From assembly GCA_036794395.1 (NCBI GenBank), contig DAIRGS010000130.1, positions 1 through 19,002 on the forward strand: 19,002 nucleotides of DNA, in the 5' to 3' direction. Below, piece after piece: positions 15,609 through 19,002 of this stretch; positions within the stretch are counted from its first letter, which is position 1, and every line of letters starts with the position of its first letter. Origin of the DNA: DASXMX01 sp036794395 (GTDB taxonomy: Bacteria; Planctomycetota; Phycisphaerae; Tepidisphaerales; Tepidisphaeraceae). The position numbers were made by a program, and so were the translations under genes. The notes under the pieces are model-generated. The model was given only the letters and a program-made list of their open reading frames with translations. It had not been told where the DNA came from and searched no databases.

Positions 15609-16046
15609 ATGGGATTGTCACAATGGCGCGCCCAGGAAGCGGAATTTAAACGACTCGCGCGCGTTAAGCGTTCAGACCGCAATTCCGCCGCTCCGATCGG
15701 GCCGGAGATGCTGCACTTCTTTCAGCATTCGGTACAGAAGCGCCAGACCAAACTCTCCCAGCTCGCCGCCTGCTGGGCCCAGCTCGTCCCCGAAACCTTA
15801 AGCGATCATTGCTCGCTCGAATCCCTCAGCCGCGGCACGCTAGTCGTCATGGTCGACAGCGCATCGCATCTCTACGAACTCAAACAACTCCTCCTGGCCG
15901 GCCTCCAGCAGCAACTCATATTGGCCTGTAAATTCGCCGGTCTGAAAAAAATCAGTCTTAGGCCGGGTCAGCGCAACTCTGTAGAAGATGCAACCGAAAT
16001 AAAATCACGTCGCGAAGTGCTGCGAGAGATGCGGACCCACAGTTGA
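15609..16046 (+). CDS. dciA: DciA-like (DUF721) replicative helicase loader/regulator
   Basis: A 145-residue basic protein. A DUF721/DciA domain spans about residues 30-115: helix EMLHFFQHSVQKRQTKLSQL, then WAQLVPETLSDHCSLESLSR with the conserved Trp, and GTLVVMVDSASHLYELKQLL, followed by a helix LAGLQQQL. DciA proteins interact with the replicative helicase DnaB and stand in for DnaC/DnaI loaders in many bacteria. Its place directly after dnaN agrees with a replication role. The chosen ATG at 15609 has GGAG eight bases upstream; an upstream in-frame start at 15573 lies inside the hairpin repeat and adds unrelated residues. The gene is convergent with the barrel protein gene, 26 bases away. 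Family sequence similarity is always low, so the identification rests on pattern and context. Confidence 0.82.
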   Translation: MGLSQWRAQEAEFKRLARVKRSDRNSAAPIGPEMLHFFQHSVQKRQTKLSQLAACWAQLVPETLSDHCSLESLSRGTLVVMVDSASHLYELKQLLLAGLQQQLILACKFAGLKKISLRPGQRNSVEDATEIKSRREVLREMRTHS

Positions 16047-16072
16047 TCGGTTTTGCCCCAAAGCAATTCGCA

Positions 16073-16762
16073 TCACAACCGGCACATCAACCCAAAGTAA
16101 TACTCCACCCCATTGGCAGCGCGCGACCCCGACGATGAAATCAATCGATCCGACAGCCGCACATACCGCGCGCCGAGCGACAGATATCCATTGGTCCCCA
16201 ACCGCCACAACAAGCCGCCGCCCGCCGCCTCCATCCACGCGCTCTCAGCTCGCCCCGGCAAGAACCCGCCGTGTCCCTGCAACCCGCCAATTCCCCCATC
16301 GACATAGAGCGACACGGGCTTCCACCTGAGCACCTCCGCCCTCAACGACGCCAATCCGCCGAACGCCCGCAGCTTCACGCTCGCATCATCCACGTCATTA
16401 TCCGCGAAAGTAAAACGCCCCGTCCGCCCAGGAACAAAATCCAGTTGCAAGTTCGCCGAGATCCGGTTCGTCAGGTAATACCCTGTGCCCACTGTTGCCA
16501 ATCCAAGCGTGTCATGGTTTCGCGTATCCAACGTCAACCCCGCAGCCCCCAGCGATAAATCCCAACTGCGTTTGCCAACCCACTGCGAAGGCTGACGTTC
16601 GCCGGGATAAGCCCACGGAGAAATCACAACTGGAATATCGGTCGGCAAAGTCGTCGATGCCAGTGGCGCGGAATCGCGAGTGGTTTGGGCCGATGCGTCC
16701 GAAGCAAGCACTTTGACGCAGACGAATGCAATCAACAAAATAGCTCTGCCAACACGGCACAT
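16073..16762 (-). CDS. Outer-membrane beta-barrel, PagL-like (acyloxyacyl hydrolase family) without the catalytic histidine
   Basis: From the ATG at 16762 the protein has 229 residues with a signal peptide (hydrophobic AILLIAFVCVKVLA, likely cleavage after ASAQ). The mature part alternates aromatic and hydrophobic strands typical of an eight-strand barrel: SWDLSLGAAGLTLDTRN, LGLATVGTGYYLTNRISANL, SLYVDGGIGGLQGHGGFL, and the end GVEYYFGLMCRL with terminal aromatic/hydrophobic residues. The pattern GGGLLWRLGTNGYLSLGARY, then VRLSDR and NGVEYYFGL, aligns by eye with PagL-type lipid A deacylases, whose catalytic site is HxSN. Here His would be Arg and Asn would be Asp, so hydrolase activity is doubtful. 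A longer TTG start at 16819 is possible. An opacity-type barrel is the alternative. It is divergent from the gene at 16927. Confidence 0.7.
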   Translation of the reverse strand: MCRVGRAILLIAFVCVKVLASDASAQTTRDSAPLASTTLPTDIPVVISPWAYPGERQPSQWVGKRSWDLSLGAAGLTLDTRNHDTLGLATVGTGYYLTNRISANLQLDFVPGRTGRFTFADNDVDDASVKLRAFGGLASLRAEVLRWKPVSLYVDGGIGGLQGHGGFLPGRAESAWMEAAGGGLLWRLGTNGYLSLGARYVRLSDRLISSSGSRAANGVEYYFGLMCRL

Positions 16763-16853
16763 CGCGCACCCGAGGCGGGATTCCACCCAAACTTGCTGCT
16801 TAAAACTCGGTCTTCTCAACAGGACAATGTCGGCGACCAGACGTTAGCTTGGC

Positions 16854-16882
16854 TTTCGCCATTCCACGATTTCTGATACAAT
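16854..16882 (+). promoter_or_regulatory. Extended -10 promoter for the gene at 16927
   Basis: TACAAT (16877-16882) is preceded by TG at 16874-16875, giving TGATACAAT, an extended -10. A weak -35 (TTTCGC, 16854-16859) lies 17 bases upstream. Predicted start near 16889 leaves a leader of about 38 bases. Confidence 0.5.
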
Positions 16883-16926
16883 TTGGCGCACATGCGTCGT
16901 GTTTGGCATCGAACGGAGCCCCTGAA

Positions 16927-17199
16927 ATGACGGCCAATACGGAAGCGGCGATTTGGGAACGATTAATAGAAGCAGATCGGCCCGATCTCGTCTCCGAAGC
17001 CGCGCAGTTCCTTCTTCGCCTCGACTTTCGCGAAGCTGATCACGAGCGCATGGCTGAGCTCTCCGAAAAATCCAACGATGGAACGCTTTCCGACGATGAA
17101 AGGACCGAACTGCAAAACTATGTTCACGTCGGCAATTTTCTTGCCTTAATGCAGTCCAAGGCTCGCCGTTCCTTAAATCCACGGGCACAGGCTTCCTGA
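16927..17199 (+). CDS. Small conserved hypothetical protein of the type found upstream of HNH endonucleases
   Basis: A 90-residue, largely helical, acidic protein. It contains AIWERLIEADRPDLVSEAAQ, then LRLDFREADHERMAELSEKS, DGTLSDDERTELQNYVHVGN and FLALMQSKARRSL. I recall this pattern (DRPDLxxEAA, SxxDxxRMxELxxKxxxGxLxxxE, YxxVGxxLAxLQSKAR) as an uncharacterised family in Planctomycetota and Cyanobacteria, usually followed by an HNH endonuclease gene. The same holds here, though the HNH gene is decayed. Its function is unknown; an antitoxin-like or regulatory partner role is speculation. The ATG at 16927 has GGAG (16915-16918) eight bases upstream and an extended -10 promoter. The longer open frame from 16849 is not supported. 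Confidence 0.8.
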   Translation: MTANTEAAIWERLIEADRPDLVSEAAQFLLRLDFREADHERMAELSEKSNDGTLSDDERTELQNYVHVGNFLALMQSKARRSLNPRAQAS

Positions 17200-17206
17200 G
17201 TGACGC

Positions 17207-17380
17207 ATGGATGCGGCCCTATCCCGGGAGGTCCGACCACGTGCCAGCGGTATCTGCGAATATTGCAGAATGCCGCAACTTGCACATAGACTTCGGTTCG
17301 CGGTCGATCACATCATCGCCCGCCTGCAATCGGGAAGAATCGCCGCTCTGATACATCGCCTTCCCTTCCCCAGGGCGTAA
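17207..17380 (+). pseudogene. HNH endonuclease, truncated remnant
   Basis: A 57-codon frame starts at ATG 17207, seven bases after the preceding gene's stop. Its first 40 residues match the N-terminus of small HNH nucleases found after this family: MDAALSREVRPRASGICEYC, then RMPQLAHRLRFAVDHIIARL. CEYC is the first zinc-binding Cys pair and DHI the core of the HNH motif. After QSGR the similarity stops and the frame ends at TAA 17378. The expected second CxxC (LACxxCN) and the final Asn/His are missing; family members are about 130-170 residues. A deletion has probably removed the rest, so the nuclease is not functional. No clear ribosome binding site is seen, which suggests the gene was translationally coupled. 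Confidence 0.8.
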
Positions 17381-17391
17381 ACTAAACAACC

Positions 17392-18927
17392 GTGTCCGAC
17401 ATCGTCCTATCCACCCTCAACGCCCGCTACACCCACGCCGCGTTCGGTTTGCGGTATCTCATGGCTAATCTTGGCCCGCTCCGCGAGCGTGCCTGCATTA
17501 TCGAATTCGACATCAGCCAGCGCCCGATCGACATGCTGGAAGTGATCCTCGCCCAAAATCCCAGGATCGTCGGCATCGGCGTGTATATCTGGAACGCCGA
17601 GCAGTCATTGCGATTGGTCGCCGATCTCAAGCGTGTTCGCCCGGAAATCACCGTTGTCCTCGGGGGCCCGGAGGTTTCCCACGAAACCGATGAGCAGGAA
17701 ATCTGCCGGCTGGCGGATTACGTCATCACCGGTGAAGCCGATCTGGACTTCGCGCAACTCTGTCACAAGCTCCTGTCGGGCACTCGCCCCCTCACCAAGA
17801 TCATCCCCGCCCAGCTCCCGCAGATGGAAAACCTCACCCTGCCTTATGATCTTTACGACGCACAGGATGTCGCCCATCGCGTGATCTACGTCGAGGCCTC
17901 CCGCGGCTGCCCCTTTCGTTGCGAATTCTGCCTATCGTCCCTCGATGTCCCGGTTCGAAATGTCCCGCTCGAGCCGTTCCTCAATGAAATGCAAAGCCTG
18001 CTCGATCGTGGCGTCACGCAGTTCAAATTCGTCGATCGCACCTTCAATCTGAATCTCAACTTCAGCCGCTCAATTCTGCAGTTCTTCCTCGACCGCTATC
18101 ACCCCGGCCTCTTCCTGCATTTTGAGATGATCCCCGATCGCCTGCCCGAAGCGCTGCGCGACCTGATCCGCCAATTTTCACCCGGCGCGCTTCAGTTTGA
18201 AGTCGGAATTCAAACGTTCAACGAAGAAATCGCCGCCCGCATCAGCCGCCGGCAGGACAACGCCAAACTCGCGGACAATCTTCGATTTCTCCGCACTGAG
18301 ACGGGCGTCCACGTTCACGCCGACCTCATCGTCGGCCTTCCCGGCGAAGATATCGCCAGCTTTGCCACCGGCTTCGATCGCCTTGTTGAACTGGGTCCCC
18401 AGGAAATTCAGGTCGGCATCCTCAAGCGACTCCGTGGCACCCCCATCGTCCGCCACAACACCGAGTGGGGCATGATCTACAGCCCCCATCCGCCGTACGA
18501 AATTCTCCAAACCAACGCGATCGATTTCCCCACCATGCAGCGCCTCCGCCGCTTCTCCCGCTTCTGGGACCTGCTGGCCAACAGCGGCAATTTTGTTCAG
18601 ACCCTTCCGCTCAGTTGGTTGGATTCCCGCCCTTTCGAACGCTTTCTCGCTCTATCCGACTGGCTTTTCGAGCGCACGGGCCGACACCACGCCATCGCCC
18701 TTAATCGCCTCGCCGAACTGTTGTTCGTCTACTTAAAGGAGCACAACATGCAGGATCCCACCACAACTGCCAAGTCTCTCTGGCACGATTATCAAAAGGC
18801 CGGCCGCCACGAAATCCCCGAATTCCTCCGCCCCTTCGCCCCTCACCTCGAGCGCCGCCCCCGCTCCGCCGCCCTGGCCTCAGCCCTCCCCACCCGTCAA
18901 TCCCGCCATCTCCCCGCAAAATCCTGA
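17392..18927 (+). CDS. B12-binding-type radical SAM protein (DUF4080 family)
   Basis: A 511-residue protein. Residues 1-130 form a Rossmann-like B12-binding-type domain (VGIGVYIWNAEQSLRLVADL, then TVVLGGPEV and YVITGEADLDF); no DxHxxG cobalamin motif is seen, so B12 may be bound base-off or not at all. The radical SAM domain has the 4Fe-4S cysteines Cys173, Cys177 and Cys180 in SRGCPFRCEFC, followed by QFKFVDRTFNLNL and HADLIVGLPGED. The C-terminal part (about 380-480, containing RLRRFSRFWDLLANSGNF) fits DUF4080. The reaction is unknown; relatives include methyltransferases and ring-forming enzymes. The start is GTG at 17392 (MSDIVLSTLNARYTHAAFGL), with no clear ribosome binding site. The last 30 residues are Arg/Pro/Ala-rich and poorly conserved in appearance. 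The + strand here is very C-rich, like the native flanks. Confidence 0.93.
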   Translation: MSDIVLSTLNARYTHAAFGLRYLMANLGPLRERACIIEFDISQRPIDMLEVILAQNPRIVGIGVYIWNAEQSLRLVADLKRVRPEITVVLGGPEVSHETDEQEICRLADYVITGEADLDFAQLCHKLLSGTRPLTKIIPAQLPQMENLTLPYDLYDAQDVAHRVIYVEASRGCPFRCEFCLSSLDVPVRNVPLEPFLNEMQSLLDRGVTQFKFVDRTFNLNLNFSRSILQFFLDRYHPGLFLHFEMIPDRLPEALRDLIRQFSPGALQFEVGIQTFNEEIAARISRRQDNAKLADNLRFLRTETGVHVHADLIVGLPGEDIASFATGFDRLVELGPQEIQVGILKRLRGTPIVRHNTEWGMIYSPHPPYEILQTNAIDFPTMQRLRRFSRFWDLLANSGNFVQTLPLSWLDSRPFERFLALSDWLFERTGRHHAIALNRLAELLFVYLKEHNMQDPTTTAKSLWHDYQKAGRHEIPEFLRPFAPHLERRPRSAALASALPTRQSRHLPAKS

Positions 18928-18931
18928 CTCA

Positions 18932-19002
18932 CCACGGAGGACACGGAGAATGACGAAATTCGAATGACAAATGAAATCCGAAATTCGAATGATCAAATGA
19001 CG
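18932..19002. repeat. AT-rich dispersed-type repeat at right edge
   Basis: The sequence after the radical SAM gene begins CACGGAGGACACGGAG and then contains the 14-mer CGAAATTCGAATGA twice (18954-18967 and 18979-18992), with ATGACAAATGA-like fragments between. From memory such AATTCGAATGA arrays occur as dispersed intergenic repeats in some Planctomycetota and Verrucomicrobia. The array runs off the window edge, so its full length is unknown. Confidence 0.6.

Noticed and set aside
1..19002. tRNA or rRNA genes
   Set aside because: No cloverleaf ending in CCA or conserved rRNA segment was seen while reading both strands; a dedicated scan was not possible.

Overview
The window reads as chromosomal DNA of a free-living, Gram-negative-type bacterium of moderately high GC content. 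A lipoprotein signal and an outer-membrane barrel support an outer membrane. The gene families are Uma2, a four-helix-bundle protein, a DUF4080-type radical SAM enzyme, a PepSY-like lipoprotein, a CheR/membrane-kinase pair, and dnaN beside a dciA-like gene without dnaA. Together with several GTG and TTG starts they suggest Planctomycetota or a related phylum. This is an inference, since no rRNA or tRNA is present. A run of ten N (3852-3861) marks an assembly gap.

Left part (1-5.3 kb): a TerC-family membrane protein on the minus strand runs off the left edge. Divergent from it, behind a near-consensus promoter, lies an unrecognised two-gene module: a small winged-helix protein overlapping a membrane protein by ATGA. 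Next come a CheR-type methyltransferase and a large membrane sensor histidine kinase, translationally linked; the N gap lies in the kinase GAF domain.

Accessory part (5.3-9.1 kb): a four-helix-bundle gene is cut at codon 77 by the end of an ISAs1-type element, of which only the C-terminal part of the transposase remains. After about 390 bases with no recognisable gene comes a compact type II restriction-modification system: a XamI-like endonuclease with a TTG start and an Eco57I-class adenine methyltransferase, overlapping by ATGA. The rows sampled here lack the strong plus-strand C excess seen in most other rows checked, as expected of acquired DNA.

Middle (9.2-14 kb): a fatty acid desaturase (-), a PepSY-like lipoprotein (+), a near-perfect 31-bp inverted repeat that may end transcription from both sides, a transaldolase (-), a Uma2-type nuclease (-), a small HExxH membrane protein (-) and a tail-anchored unknown (+).

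Right part (14-19 kb): a 426-base intergenic region with three DnaA-box-like sites precedes dnaN and dciA (clamp and helicase loader). Then follow a PagL-like barrel without the expected catalytic histidine, a small conserved protein followed by a decayed HNH nuclease, a B12-binding-type radical SAM protein, and an AT-rich dispersed-type repeat at the right edge.
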